Assembly (NCBI RefSeq): GCF_004345735.1
Contig: NZ_SLXL01000003.1
Span: forward strand, 266,601 to 330,600
Length of the DNA: 64,000 nucleotides
DNA from: Rhodovulum adriaticum
Lineage (GTDB): Bacteria; Pseudomonadota; Alphaproteobacteria; Rhodobacterales; Rhodobacteraceae
Direction of reading: 5' to 3'
The position numbers and the translations under genes are program-made. This document shows positions 9,291-19,735 of this stretch, one piece after another. Position 1 is the first letter of the stretch, and each line of letters starts with the position of its first letter. The notes below the pieces were generated by a model. The model saw only the letters and a list, made by a program, of their open reading frames with translations. It was not told the origin of the DNA and did not search any database.

Positions 9291-10754
9291 CTACGCGCCC
9301 GGCGGCGGCTTGCCCAGGTGCTTGCGCAGGCGCGATGGCGTGGACTTCTTGCAGCCCTTATAGGGGTTCTTGTCCGCCTGACTGCGAAAGGTCAGCCGGA
9401 TCGGCGTGCCCGGCATGTCGAAATCCTCGCGCAGCCCGTTGATCAGGTACCGCCGGTAACTCTCGGGCAGCTTCTCGGGCGCCGAACACATCACCACGAA
9501 ACCCGGCGGGCGCGTCTTGACTTGGGTCGCATAGCGCAGCCGGATGCGGCGCCCGCCCGGCGCGGGCGGCGGGTGCATCTCTACCATACCGGCCAGCCAG
9601 CGGTTCAGCCGCGCGGTGGACACCCGGCGATTCCAGACCTCATGTGCGCGCAGCACCGCGTCACGCAGACGATCCAGCCCCCGCCCTGTCTTGGCAGAGA
9701 CCGTGACCAGCGGCGCCCCCTTCATCTGCGGCAGCAGGCGGGCGAATTCCTCTTTCAACTCGCGCAGCTTGCCCTGCCGGTCGGTTTCCAGATCCCACTT
9801 GTTGACCGCGACCACGACCGCGCGCCCCTCACGCTCGGCCAGGTCGGCGATGCGCAAATCCTGCTGCTCGAACGGGATCTGCGCGTCCAGCAGCACGACG
9901 ACCACCTCGGCGAATTTCACCGCGCGCAACCCGTCGGCGACGGACAGCTTTTCGACCTTGTCCTGAACCTTGGCCTTCTTGCGCATGCCCGCCGTGTCAA
10001 AGATGCGCGTGGGCGTGCCCGCCCAGTCCAGCCCTAGGGAAATCGCGTCGCGGGTAATCCCGGCCTCGGGGCCGGTCAGCAGCCGGTCCTCGCCCAGGAT
10101 GGCATTGATAAGGGTGGATTTTCCCGCGTTGGGGCGGCCCACTACCGCCACTTGCAGCGGCCGTGCGGGCGTGGGGGCATGGGCTGCGCCGGTTTCGCCC
10201 TCTTCGTCGACGTCGACATCGGTGACGGGGGCGGCCTCGGCGTCGGTGGCGGCCTCTGACGCCTCGATCAGCGGGGCAAGCGCGGCGTGCAACTCGCCCA
10301 GCCCCTCGCCATGCTCGGCTGACAGGCGCAGCGGTTCGCCCAGGCCCAGCCCGTACCCCTCCAGCACCCCGGCCTCGGCGGCGTTGCCCTCGGCCTTGTT
10401 GGCGGCCAGAATCACATGGGCGGACTTGCGGCGCAGGATGTCGGCGAATACCTCGTCGGCGGGCAGCACGCCCGCCCGCGCGTCGATCACGAACAGGCAG
10501 GCATCGGCCATGCCGACGGCCCGTTCGGTCAGCGCGCGCATGCGGCCCTGCAGGCTTTCGTCTGTGGCCTCTTCCAGACCGGCGGTGTCGATCACGGTGA
10601 ACCGCAGATCGCCCAGCCGGGCCTCGCCCTCGCGCAGGTCGCGGGTCACGCCCGGCTGGTCGTCAACCAGCGCCAGACGTTTGCCCACCAGGCGATTGAA
10701 CAGCGTCGACTTGCCCACGTTGGGCCGGCCCACGATGGCCAGTTTGAAACTCAT
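9291..10754 (-). CDS. der: Ribosome-assembly GTPase Der (EngA)
   Basis: Essential GTPase for maturation of the 50S ribosomal subunit. The 487-residue protein has two tandem GTPase domains, with P-loops GRPNVGKST near residue 9 and GRPNAGKST near residue 205. An acidic linker of about 35 residues lies between them, and a C-terminal KH-like domain ends the protein. NKWD and NKAE provide the G4 motifs. It is the third gene of a TPR protein-bamB-der cluster also known from other proteobacteria, 49 bases downstream of bamB. Confidence 0.96.
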   Translation of the reverse strand: MSFKLAIVGRPNVGKSTLFNRLVGKRLALVDDQPGVTRDLREGEARLGDLRFTVIDTAGLEEATDESLQGRMRALTERAVGMADACLFVIDARAGVLPADEVFADILRRKSAHVILAANKAEGNAAEAGVLEGYGLGLGEPLRLSAEHGEGLGELHAALAPLIEASEAATDAEAAPVTDVDVDEEGETGAAHAPTPARPLQVAVVGRPNAGKSTLINAILGEDRLLTGPEAGITRDAISLGLDWAGTPTRIFDTAGMRKKAKVQDKVEKLSVADGLRAVKFAEVVVVLLDAQIPFEQQDLRIADLAEREGRAVVVAVNKWDLETDRQGKLRELKEEFARLLPQMKGAPLVTVSAKTGRGLDRLRDAVLRAHEVWNRRVSTARLNRWLAGMVEMHPPPAPGGRRIRLRYATQVKTRPPGFVVMCSAPEKLPESYRRYLINGLREDFDMPGTPIRLTFRSQADKNPYKGCKKSTPSRLRKHLGKPPPGA

Positions 10755-10803
10755 CCCTGCGACTCCCGCGAAACCCGAAGGCCCCGCCTACACCAATCCG
10801 CCC

Positions 10804-12117
10804 TCAGCGGAAAGCGTGCAGTGTTCCCCGCTGGCTGACGACATAAAGCGTTTGTCCCGCCACCACGGGCCGGGTCGCCGCGCCGCCCGGCAGGGCGACC
10901 TGGGCCAGTTGGGCGCCGCTCTCGGGACTGAAGGCCCGCAGCACCCCGTCATCCGAGGCCACCCACAGCCGCCCGCCGGCCAGGACCGGGCCGAAATGCG
11001 CGTGGATCGCCTTGCGCCGCTTGGCCTTGGATTTGGTGAAATAGGGCAGGTCGACTGCCCAGACCACATCGCCGCTGCCCGCATCCAGACGCACCAGTTG
11101 CGCCTGGTCGGACACGACGAACACGGCGCCGCCCACCGGCAGGATCGCGCCGTATGCGCCTTCCTCGGCGGTCCAGGCCCGCTCACCCGTGTCACGCGAC
11201 AGACGCACTAGCCGCCCGGCCTGGTTGCCCGCATAGACCGCGCCGCCCACGACCACCGGGTCCGCGGCGATATCGTCGATCTGGGCATAGACCAGCCCGC
11301 GCCGCTGCCCCGCGATCGAGGCCGCCCAGGCGCGCACGCCCGTATCGCGGCGCACCGCCACCAGCTCGGCCGATCCCAGCGGGAAGAACGCCAGATCCCC
11401 GGCCACCGCCGGGGCAGCGCCACCGATCAGACCCGCCCTGAGCGGTGTGCCCGGCACCTCCCACTGGACGCGCCCGTCAGCGGCGCGCACGGCCCAGGCC
11501 CGGTTGTCGCGGCTGACCACGTAGACCGTGCCGTCGCTGTAGACCGGCGCGCCGGTGACCGGCGCCTCGGTCCGCTGGGTCCACAGAACCTCGCCGGTGT
11601 CGGGCTTCAGCGCGACCAGCGTGCCAAAGCCGGTGGTCGCGAAAAGCCGACCGCCGCCAAAGGCCAGACCGCCGCCCCCGGCATCTTGGTTACGTTCGAA
11701 TTCGGGGGTCAGGTCGCGCGTCCACAGCGCCTGTCCGCCGGTGGAAACAGCGGTGACATGGCTGCGCGCGTCCATCGCATAGACCACGCCGCCCGCGACC
11801 ACCGGGGTCGCGGTGATGCGAAAGCGGCGGCTGTTGCCCGATCCGATGCCGGTGCTCCACCGCAGGGCGGGCTGGGCAGAAAGGGCCGCATGCCAGGGCT
11901 GGTGCGCGGCGTTGCCGCCCGGCTGCGGCACGTCGGCCCGGTTGACCGCGCCGGGCAGCGCGATCGCCGCCGAGGCGCGGGTTTCAGGCGCCTCGGCCTC
12001 CAGCCCCAACGCGTCGCGCACCCCGACCCGTTCACCGGGCAGGATCGGTTCCTTCTGGCTGCACGCCGCAAGCGACGCGACCGCCGCGAGGATTGCAATT
12101 GCTCGGCCCAGATTCAC
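10804..12117 (-). CDS. bamB: Outer membrane assembly lipoprotein BamB
   Basis: PQQ-like beta-propeller lipoprotein of the BAM complex that folds outer membrane proteins. The 437-residue product has a lipoprotein signal with lipobox LAAC (Cys19) and repeated propeller blades carrying motifs such as GGVVYAMD, GGAVYAGN and GQTLYVVS. It lies between the TPR-protein gene and der, the conserved order yfgM-bamB-der. The Rhodobacterales form is longer than the roughly 390-residue enteric protein because of an N-terminal extension. Confidence 0.9.
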   Translation of the reverse strand: MNLGRAIAILAAVASLAACSQKEPILPGERVGVRDALGLEAEAPETRASAAIALPGAVNRADVPQPGGNAAHQPWHAALSAQPALRWSTGIGSGNSRRFRITATPVVAGGVVYAMDARSHVTAVSTGGQALWTRDLTPEFERNQDAGGGGLAFGGGRLFATTGFGTLVALKPDTGEVLWTQRTEAPVTGAPVYSDGTVYVVSRDNRAWAVRAADGRVQWEVPGTPLRAGLIGGAAPAVAGDLAFFPLGSAELVAVRRDTGVRAWAASIAGQRRGLVYAQIDDIAADPVVVGGAVYAGNQAGRLVRLSRDTGERAWTAEEGAYGAILPVGGAVFVVSDQAQLVRLDAGSGDVVWAVDLPYFTKSKAKRRKAIHAHFGPVLAGGRLWVASDDGVLRAFSPESGAQLAQVALPGGAATRPVVAGQTLYVVSQRGTLHAFR

Positions 12118-12171
12118 TGCGCTGTCCCCCTGTTGCGGCCCGGCGTTGCGGACCCGTCCCGGTGCGCCGGC

Positions 12172-12825
12172 TCAGCCCTGCTCGGCATCGCCACCCAGCG
12201 CCACAATCAACTGAGTGGCGCGCTGACGCAAGCCCGCGCTGCTGCCCGCGTCCTGGATGGCCGCGTTCAGGTGCCCCAGCGCGGCCTCGGTATTCCCGGC
12301 ATCGACCTCTGCCAGCGCCAGTTGTTCCAGCGCCAGCGGGCGATAGGGGCGCCCCGGCTCGGCCAAGGGCGCAAGGCGGTCGCGGCGAGCCTCGGGGGCG
12401 ATGGCACGCCCCTCCAGCATCACAAGCTTCAGCGCGGCCAACTGGGTGTAATGCACCGGCAGCGTCGGGTCCTCGGCTATGCCGCGCAACACCTCGGCCG
12501 CGGCTTCGCTGCGCGCGCCCTCGTCCGTTTCGCCAGCGGCAAGCAGCGCGGCCAGCGCGCGCGCGTCGCCCGCAGAGGCAAGGTCGGCCAGCGCAGTCGC
12601 GCGGTCGGCGGCATCGGGTTGTTCCAGCGCGGCAAGAATCGCATCACCCAGCGCCTGCGCAGCCGCGCGGTCGCGCGCCTGGGACCACTCGCGCCAGCTG
12701 GCGCCGCCGACGATCAGCAGCACGGCCAGGGCGGCCACCCAGCCGTATCGCTTGATCAGCGCGAACAGCTTGTCGCGGCGGACTTCCTCGGTGACTTCCT
12801 CGATGAAACTGTCGGTCTGGCTCAT
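12172..12825 (-). CDS. YfgM-like tetratricopeptide membrane protein
   Basis: A 217-residue inner-membrane protein with a short cytoplasmic N-terminus (MSQTDSFIEEVTEEVRRDK), one membrane helix (about residues 28-45) and an alanine-rich helical periplasmic part that fits degenerate TPR repeats. Position before bamB and der matches yfgM, whose product acts with the periplasmic chaperone network near SecYEG. The ATG at 12825 was chosen because the in-frame extension before it is unrelated; an AGGG-type ribosome site is weak. Confidence 0.78.
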   Translation of the reverse strand: MSQTDSFIEEVTEEVRRDKLFALIKRYGWVAALAVLLIVGGASWREWSQARDRAAAQALGDAILAALEQPDAADRATALADLASAGDARALAALLAAGETDEGARSEAAAEVLRGIAEDPTLPVHYTQLAALKLVMLEGRAIAPEARRDRLAPLAEPGRPYRPLALEQLALAEVDAGNTEAALGHLNAAIQDAGSSAGLRQRATQLIVALGGDAEQG

Positions 12826-13024
12826 TGCGCCCTCGCAGGTTCGGCTAGGGCCTGTCTTAGCGCAGGGTCCGCGCGGTTGCCACCCCCACCAAGCCTTGCG
12901 CCATGCGTGCATGACCCTATAGTCTGAACCAGATCGTTTACTGGATCTTGACCGATCCACCACAGGTTTTCCGCACATGTGCCCGGCGCGGTCCGCGCGG
13001 CAGCAAAAGGATTTTGCACTTCCC

Positions 13025-14242
13025 ATGCGCTGGATTTCGATGCTTACCGCGGCCCTCGTGACCGTCTCGCTCTACATGCTGTTGATGGAGCGTGACCGCG
13101 TCATCGCCTTTGCCGGGGCCGAACCCGCCCCGTCAGACACCGCAGCGGAACATGCCAAGACCCACGATCACCGCGTTCCCGTGATGGTCATGCGCAGCAC
13201 CGCGCAAACCGTCCAGGGCCATGTGTTACTGCGCGGCGAAACCGAGGCCGCCCGCGCCGTCGAGATGCGCGCCGAAACCAGCGGCCGCGTCATTTCCGAT
13301 CCCCTGCGCAAGGGGGCCGAGGTGGCGGCGGGCGACATCCTGTGCCAGATCGACCCGGGCACGCGCCAGGCAACGCTTGAACAGGCCCGCGCCGCCCTGC
13401 GCGAGGCAAAACTGCGCCTGCCCGAGGCCGAGGCCGGGGTGGAAAAGGCCCGCAGCGCCTTGGAAGAGGCCAGGCTGAATGACCGCGTCCGGCGGCGCCT
13501 GGCTGAAAACGGCTATGCCTCTGATACCCAGGTGGCGGCCACGGCCGCGGCCGTATCCAGTGCAGAGGCCGGGCTTGCCTCGGCCCGGGCCGGGCTGGAA
13601 GCAGCCCAGACCGCGATCCGCACCGCCGAGGCGCAGGTCGCCAGCGCGGAAACGGAAATCGAGCGGCTGACGATAACGGCCCCCTTTGGCGGCGTGCTCG
13701 AATCGGACACGGCGGAACTGGGCGCGCTGCTGCAGGCGGGCTCGCTCTGCGGCCGGGTGATCCAGATGGACCCGATCCGCCTAGTCGGCTACGCGCCCGA
13801 AACCGAACTGGCCCGGATCGAGCTGGGCGCGATGGCGGCCGGGCGGCTGGTTTCCGGGCAAGAGGTGATGGGCCGGGTGACCTTTGTCGGCCGCGAAGCC
13901 GATGCCGCCACCCGGACCTTCCGTGTCGAGGTCGAAATCGACAATGACGCGGGCCAGATCCGCGCCGGGCAGACGGTCGAGATCCGAATTCAGACACCGG
14001 GCCGCCGCGCCCACCTGCTGCCGCAATCGGCATTAACCCTGGACGATGCCGGGCGGCTGGGGGTGCGGCTGGCCGATGCCCAGGCAACGGCCCGCTTTGC
14101 CCCGGTCACGGTCCTGCGCGACGGCCAGGCCGGGATCTGGGTATCGGGCCTGCCCGACAGCGCCGACGTGATCGTTACCGGGCAGGAATTCGTCACCGAT
14201 GGCGTGGCCCTTGCCGTAACCTATCGCGAGCGCGACCAATGA
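13025..14242 (+). CDS. RND efflux periplasmic adaptor subunit
   Basis: Membrane fusion protein, 405 residues, that links an RND pump to an outer membrane channel. It has an N-terminal membrane anchor (about residues 5-22), a barrel-sandwich (lipoyl) half with GADILCQIDPGTR-like context, a long alpha-helical hairpin rich in Ala and Glu (about residues 115-215), and the second lipoyl half starting TITAPFGGVLESD. The ATG at 13025 gives MRWISMLTAAL; a 16-residue upstream extension is possible but lacks a signal-like start. It overlaps the permease gene by four bases (ATGA). Substrate unknown. Confidence 0.88.
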   Translation: MRWISMLTAALVTVSLYMLLMERDRVIAFAGAEPAPSDTAAEHAKTHDHRVPVMVMRSTAQTVQGHVLLRGETEAARAVEMRAETSGRVISDPLRKGAEVAAGDILCQIDPGTRQATLEQARAALREAKLRLPEAEAGVEKARSALEEARLNDRVRRRLAENGYASDTQVAATAAAVSSAEAGLASARAGLEAAQTAIRTAEAQVASAETEIERLTITAPFGGVLESDTAELGALLQAGSLCGRVIQMDPIRLVGYAPETELARIELGAMAAGRLVSGQEVMGRVTFVGREADAATRTFRVEVEIDNDAGQIRAGQTVEIRIQTPGRRAHLLPQSALTLDDAGRLGVRLADAQATARFAPVTVLRDGQAGIWVSGLPDSADVIVTGQEFVTDGVALAVTYRERDQ

Positions 14243-17200
14243 CTGGCATCGTCGACTGGGCCGCCGCCCGCGCGCGCATGGTCATCGCCTTCGTGGTGAT
14301 GTCGATCCTTGCCGGTGTGCTGGCCTATACCGGCCTGCCGAAAGAGGGCGAACCGGATATCGAGGTGCCCGCGCTCTTCATCTCTGTCCCTTTCCCGGGC
14401 ATTTCGGCCGAGGATGCAGAGAAACTGCTGATCGAGCCGATGGAAACGGAACTGGCCGACCTGGACGGGCTGGATTCCATGACCGCCACCGCACGCGAGG
14501 GTTATGCCGGCGTCGCGCTGGAATTCGAATTCGGCTGGGACAAGACCAAGATCATCGCCGATGTCCGCGACCGGATGAACACCGCCGAGGGGGAATTTCC
14601 CGAGGGGTACGAGAAATACTCGATCTCGGAAATCAACTTCTCGGAATTCCCGATCATCATCGTTTCCCTGTCCGGCCCCCTGCCCGAACGCACCCTTCTG
14701 CGCCTGTCCAAGGATCTACAGGACCGTCTGGAGGGGCTGGATTCCGTACTGGAGGTCGCCCTTGCCGGGCAGCGCGACGAGATGCTGGAGGTCATCATCG
14801 ACCCGCTGCGGCTGGAATCCTACAACGTCACGGCGGGCGAGTTGATCAATGTCGTGACCGCCAACAACCAACTGATCGCCGCAGGCGAGGTCGAGGCACC
14901 CGGCGGCGCCTTTTCGGTCAAGATCCCCGCCTCCTTCGACGATCCCACGGATGTCTACGACCTGCCGGTCAAGACCAACGGCGACCGCGTCGTCACCCTG
15001 GGCGATCTGGCCGAAATCCGCCTGACTTTCGAGGATCGGACCTCTACCGCGCGGTTCAACGGGGAACCCACGGTCGCCCTGCAAGTGGTCAAACGCAAGG
15101 GCTTCAACATCATCGAGACCGCCGCCACCGTGCGCGAGGTCGTCGCCCGGACCCAGGCCGCCTGGCCCGAAGACCTGCGCCGGGCGATCAGCGTGGAAAC
15201 CTCGCTGGACCAGTCGGACACCGTGGATTCCATGGTGCGCCAGCTGGAGGGGTCGGTGCTGACCGCCATCGCGCTGGTGATGATCGTCGTGCTGGCCTTC
15301 CTCGGGACGCGTTCGGCATTGCTGGTGGGCTTTGCCATCCCGACCTCGTTCCTGCTGTGCTTCGTGCTGCTGGGCATCATGGACGTGGCCGTTTCCAACA
15401 TCGTGATGTTCGGCCTGATCCTGGCCGTGGGCATGCTGGTGGACGGCGCAATCGTCGTGGTCGAATATGCCGACCGCCGCATTTCCGAGGGCGTTGGCCC
15501 GATGCACGCCTTTACCGAGGCGGCCAAGCGCATGTTCTGGCCCATCGTCAGTTCCACCGCGACGACGCTGTGCGCCTTTCTGCCGATGCTGTTCTGGCCC
15601 GGCGTCGCGGGCGAGTTCATGGGCATGCTGCCGGTCACCCTGATCTTCGTGCTGACAGCCAGCCTGATGGTCGCGCTGGTCTACCTGCCCGTAGTGGGCG
15701 GCGTCGCGGGGCGCTTTTCGCGGATCCTGTGGAGGATCACTGCCGTTGTGCGCCCGCGCCCGCTGATCCTGCGGCTGGCGCTGACGGGGCTGGCCTTCGG
15801 CACGGTCTTTCTGGGCGCCATGCTGATGCTGAACCCGGCCTACCTGGGACCGGCCCCGCCCCTGCCCGGTGCCGCGGGCCTGTTGCCGGGCGTTGCGCTG
15901 TTCCTGGCGGGGCTGGTGCTGTCTTCGATCGCGGTCAACGCGCTGCAACGCCCGCGCAAGAAACCTGTCCGGGCCGGATACCGCCGCCGGCCCATCGGCC
16001 ATTTCATCAAGTTGATCGTCGGCAACCCGGTGATGCCGCTGGTGACCATTGCGGTGGTGCTGGGGTTCGTCGTGATGGTGTTCGGCTATTACGGCAAGAA
16101 CAACAACGGCACGGAATTCTTCGTCGCGACCGAACCGGAACAGGCCATCGTCTACGTGCGCGCACGCGGCAACCTCTCGCTGGCGGAAAAGGACACGCTC
16201 GTCCGCCAGGCAGAGGTTATCGCGCTGGCGCACCCGGCGGTGGACAGCGTCTTTGCCTTTGCGGGCGATGGCGGGCTGGACCAGAACACCGGCGGCGCAA
16301 GCCCACCGCTGGATACCGTGGGTCAGATCCAGATCGAGTTGCTGGATTGGGAGGCGCGCAAGGACAACCCCGCCTTTGACGGCGACCGCGTGCTGGACGA
16401 GATCGAGGCCCAGCTTGCACAGATCCCGGGGGTGCGCACGGAAATCCTGGCGCAAAGCCGCGGCCCCGCCTCGGCCAAGCCGGTGCACCTGCGCCTGACC
16501 GGCGAAGAATGGGGCCCGCTGACCGAGGCCGCCGAACTGGCCATCGCCCGGTTCGAGGCGACCGACGGCCTGACCGATGTCGAGGATACCATGCCCCTGC
16601 CCGGGATCGACTGGCAGGTGGACGTGGATGTCGAGGCTGCCGGCCGCTTCGGCGCCGATGCCGCGACAGTGGGCGCGATGGTACAGCTTGTCACCCGCGG
16701 GCTGAAGCTGGACACGATGCGCGTCCCCTCCTCGGACGAAGAGATCGAGATCCGCGTGCGCCTGCCCGAACAGGACCGTGTGCTGTCCACCCTGGATACG
16801 CTGAAGGTGCGCACCGCCCAGGGGCTGGTGCCGCTGGCCAATTTCATCACCCTCACCCCGGTCGAAAAGCTGGGCCGCATCAACCGCGAGGGCGGCAAGC
16901 GCTATTTCGACATCAAGGCCGGGGTCGCGGACGGGCTGACCAATGCCGACGGCGCCCCGATCAACGCGAATGAGCGGATCGCGCTGCTGACCGAATGGCT
17001 GCAGACCGATCCGCTGCCCGCGGGCGTGGCCTGGGAATGGACCGGCGACCAAGAGGAACAGGCCGAATCCGGCGCCTTCCTGATGAAGGCCTTTGCCGCG
17101 GCCCTGGCGCTGATGTTCATCATCCTGCTGGCGCAGTTCAACAGTTTCTACAATGCCGTGCTGGTGCTGCTGGCGGTGGTGATGTCCACCGCGGGCGCCC

Positions 17201-17823
17201 TGATCGGGATGCTGGTCATGGGCCAGCCGTTTTCCATCATCATGACCGGCGTCGGCATCGTCGCCCTGGCCGGGATCGTGGTGAACAATAACATCGTCCT
17301 GATCGACACCTACCAGGGCTTTGCCCGCTACATGCCGCAGGTCGAGGCCATCGTGCGCACGGTGGAAATGCGTCTGCGCCCGGTGCTGCTGACCACGGTC
17401 ACCACAATGGCGGGGCTCAGCTCGATGGTGCTGGGGATCAGCTTCGATTTCGCCAATGGCGGCTATACCGTGGACAGCCCCACCGCCCTGTGGTGGAAAC
17501 AGCTGGCGACGGCGGTGGTCTTTGGCCTGGGCACCGCAACGCTGCTGACGCTGATCTTTACGCCCTCGATGCTGGCGCTGCGGGTCTGGTTCCGCAAGGG
17601 CGCCTACGGGTCCATGGTGCGGATCCGGGCCCTGGCCGGCGGTGCCGACAGCCTGGCGGCGCGGCAACTGGCAATTCAGCGCGCCGCGCGCGGCGTCGGT
17701 TCGCCGGATCTGCTATGGACCGACCTGCCGCCCGATGGCCCCGACCCCGCCGATGCCGACAGCGCACCGCAGGGGCCGACCGGCGGCAAGGCGCCCGCCA
17801 CACCGCTGCGCGCGGCCGAATAG
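14239..17823 (+). CDS. RND efflux pump permease subunit
   Basis: Large inner-membrane proton/drug antiporter of the AcrB/MexF class, 1194 residues. It shows two repeated halves of six helices, the TM4 aspartate motif GMLVDGAIVVVEYADR (near residue 395) and the second-half motif GIVVNNNIVLIDTYQ. Between the halves there is an extra segment (about residues 505-585) with two hydrophobic stretches separated by a proline-rich loop, and the C-terminus has a long proline- and alanine-rich tail; both make it longer than the usual 1030-1050 residues. No outer membrane factor gene lies next to it. Confidence 0.9.
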   Translation: MTGIVDWAAARARMVIAFVVMSILAGVLAYTGLPKEGEPDIEVPALFISVPFPGISAEDAEKLLIEPMETELADLDGLDSMTATAREGYAGVALEFEFGWDKTKIIADVRDRMNTAEGEFPEGYEKYSISEINFSEFPIIIVSLSGPLPERTLLRLSKDLQDRLEGLDSVLEVALAGQRDEMLEVIIDPLRLESYNVTAGELINVVTANNQLIAAGEVEAPGGAFSVKIPASFDDPTDVYDLPVKTNGDRVVTLGDLAEIRLTFEDRTSTARFNGEPTVALQVVKRKGFNIIETAATVREVVARTQAAWPEDLRRAISVETSLDQSDTVDSMVRQLEGSVLTAIALVMIVVLAFLGTRSALLVGFAIPTSFLLCFVLLGIMDVAVSNIVMFGLILAVGMLVDGAIVVVEYADRRISEGVGPMHAFTEAAKRMFWPIVSSTATTLCAFLPMLFWPGVAGEFMGMLPVTLIFVLTASLMVALVYLPVVGGVAGRFSRILWRITAVVRPRPLILRLALTGLAFGTVFLGAMLMLNPAYLGPAPPLPGAAGLLPGVALFLAGLVLSSIAVNALQRPRKKPVRAGYRRRPIGHFIKLIVGNPVMPLVTIAVVLGFVVMVFGYYGKNNNGTEFFVATEPEQAIVYVRARGNLSLAEKDTLVRQAEVIALAHPAVDSVFAFAGDGGLDQNTGGASPPLDTVGQIQIELLDWEARKDNPAFDGDRVLDEIEAQLAQIPGVRTEILAQSRGPASAKPVHLRLTGEEWGPLTEAAELAIARFEATDGLTDVEDTMPLPGIDWQVDVDVEAAGRFGADAATVGAMVQLVTRGLKLDTMRVPSSDEEIEIRVRLPEQDRVLSTLDTLKVRTAQGLVPLANFITLTPVEKLGRINREGGKRYFDIKAGVADGLTNADGAPINANERIALLTEWLQTDPLPAGVAWEWTGDQEEQAESGAFLMKAFAAALALMFIILLAQFNSFYNAVLVLLAVVMSTAGALIGMLVMGQPFSIIMTGVGIVALAGIVVNNNIVLIDTYQGFARYMPQVEAIVRTVEMRLRPVLLTTVTTMAGLSSMVLGISFDFANGGYTVDSPTALWWKQLATAVVFGLGTATLLTLIFTPSMLALRVWFRKGAYGSMVRIRALAGGADSLAARQLAIQRAARGVGSPDLLWTDLPPDGPDPADADSAPQGPTGGKAPATPLRAAE

Positions 17824-17833
17824 CGCGGGCCCC

Positions 17834-19663
17834 TCAGGCGGCGTCGTTCTCTTCGCCGGCCTGTTGTCGCATCCACATTGCCGCGTAGCGCCCGCCCCGG
17901 CTGAGCAAGGCATCGTGGGTGCCCTCTTCGATCACGCGGCCCGCCTCCAGCACGACGATGCGGTCGGCATCGACGATGGTGGACAGGCGGTGCGCGATGG
18001 CGATCACCGTGCGGCCCTCGCCCATGGCCTTCAGCTGCGCCTGGATACCCGCCTCGGTCTCTGAATCCAGCGCCGAGGTGGCCTCGTCCAGCAACAGGAT
18101 CGGCGGGTTCTTCAACAGTGTGCGGGCAATGCCGACGCGCTGTTTTTCACCGCCCGACAGTTTCAGCCCACGCTCGCCCACCTGGGTTTCATAGCCCTGC
18201 GACAGCGAGGCGATGAAATCGTGGATCTTGGCCGCCTTCGCCGCGGCTTCGATCTCGGCGAAACTGGCCTCGGGGCGGCCATAGGCGATGTTGTATCGGA
18301 TGCTGTCGTTGAACAGCACCGTGTCCTGGGGCACGACGCCGATCTGCGCATGCAGGCTGTCCTGGGTCACGTCGCGCACATCCTGCCCGTCGATCAGGAC
18401 GGCCCCGCCCGTCACGTCGTAGAACCGGAACAACAGCCGCCCGATCGTGGACTTGCCCGCGCCAGAGGGACCGACGATCGCGACCTTGCGGCCCGCCGGC
18501 ACCGTGACGGACACCCCGTGCAAGATTGGCCGCACGGGATCGTACCCGAAGCGGATATCGCGCAACTCGACCTTGCCGCCGGTGACGCGCAGGGGCGGTG
18601 CGCCCGGCTTGTCGGTGACCTCGGCGGGCTGTTCCAGCAACTCGAACATTTCGCCCATGTCCACCAAGCTCTGCCGGATTTCCCGGTAAACCGTCCCGAG
18701 GAAGTTCAGAGGCATGGTGATCTGGATCATGTAGGCGTTGACCATCACGAAATCGCCGGTGGTCAGGGTGCCCGCCTGCACCCCCATCGCCGCCATCACC
18801 ATCACGGCGATCAGGCCGCCGGTGATCAGCAGCGACTGGCCGAAGTTGAGAAAGGCCAGCGACTGCGAGGTCTTGACCGCCGCCTCTTCATACCCGGCCA
18901 TCGCCTGGTCATAGCGCCCGGCCTCGCGCGCCTCGGCACCGAAATACTTGACCGTCTCGAAATTCAGCAGGCTGTCGATGGCCTTCTGGTTGGCGTCGGT
19001 GTCCTGCTGGTTCATCCGGCGCCGGATCTGCACCCGCCATTCCGTCACCTTGAACGTGAACTGAACGTATAGCGCGATGGTGATGACCACCGCCGCCAGG
19101 TACCACACATCGAAAACGAAGAAGAAGATCAGCGCCACCATGGACAGCTCGATCACCAACGGGCCGACGCTGAACAGCATGAAACGCAACAGGAATTCCA
19201 CGCCCTTCACGCCGCGTTCGATGATGCGCGACAGCCCGCCGGTCTTGCGCGTGATGTGATAGCGCAGGCTGAGCCGGTGAATGTGGGTAAAGGTTTGCAG
19301 CGCCAGCCGCCGCAGCGCCCGCTGCGCCACGCGGGCAAAGATCGCGTCGCGCAATTGCTGGAACCCGGTGTTCATCAGCCGGGCCATGCCATAGGCCACG
19401 GTCAGCCCCACCGCGCCCACCGCCAGCAGCATGGCATCCGGGGCCCCCTCGCCCGTCAGGCTATCCACCGCCGCCTTGTAGAAGAAGGGGGTCAGCACGG
19501 ACACGACCTTGGCCAGGATCAGTGCCACCATCGCCAGCACCACGCGCCGCTTTACCCAGCCCTGCCCCTCGGGCCAGAGATAGGGCAGAACCTTGCGGAT
19601 CGTGCGCAGGCCCTGTTCGCGGTCAAGCTTGGACAGGTCGGCAGTGGTTGGACGGGGGGGCAT
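17834..19663 (-). CDS. Atm1-type ABC exporter (ATPase/permease fusion)
   Basis: A 609-residue half-size ABC exporter with an N-terminal six-helix membrane domain and a C-terminal ATPase domain. Visible motifs are Walker A GPSGAGKST, signature LSGGEKQRVGIARTLL and Walker B ILLLDEATSALD. The sequence KTGGLSRIIERGVKGVEFLLR in the membrane domain is typical of the Atm1/HMT1 group, which exports glutathione-based sulfur or metal conjugates. It converges with the RND operon, leaving only 10 bases. Substrate is inferred from family only. Confidence 0.85.
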   Translation of the reverse strand: MPPRPTTADLSKLDREQGLRTIRKVLPYLWPEGQGWVKRRVVLAMVALILAKVVSVLTPFFYKAAVDSLTGEGAPDAMLLAVGAVGLTVAYGMARLMNTGFQQLRDAIFARVAQRALRRLALQTFTHIHRLSLRYHITRKTGGLSRIIERGVKGVEFLLRFMLFSVGPLVIELSMVALIFFFVFDVWYLAAVVITIALYVQFTFKVTEWRVQIRRRMNQQDTDANQKAIDSLLNFETVKYFGAEAREAGRYDQAMAGYEEAAVKTSQSLAFLNFGQSLLITGGLIAVMVMAAMGVQAGTLTTGDFVMVNAYMIQITMPLNFLGTVYREIRQSLVDMGEMFELLEQPAEVTDKPGAPPLRVTGGKVELRDIRFGYDPVRPILHGVSVTVPAGRKVAIVGPSGAGKSTIGRLLFRFYDVTGGAVLIDGQDVRDVTQDSLHAQIGVVPQDTVLFNDSIRYNIAYGRPEASFAEIEAAAKAAKIHDFIASLSQGYETQVGERGLKLSGGEKQRVGIARTLLKNPPILLLDEATSALDSETEAGIQAQLKAMGEGRTVIAIAHRLSTIVDADRIVVLEAGRVIEEGTHDALLSRGGRYAAMWMRQQAGEENDAA

Positions 19664-19735
19664 GGCTGCTCTTGTCGGTTGGGATGCTATCGGCCGAACC
19701 TAAAGCGCTGCGCCGCAGAAGACCAGCGGCGCCCG

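Noticed and set aside
14716..17667. A 983-codon open frame antisense to the RND permease gene
   Set aside because: Its product is rich in His, Gln, Arg and Gly with no recognisable domain, as expected from the reverse strand of GC-rich coding DNA.
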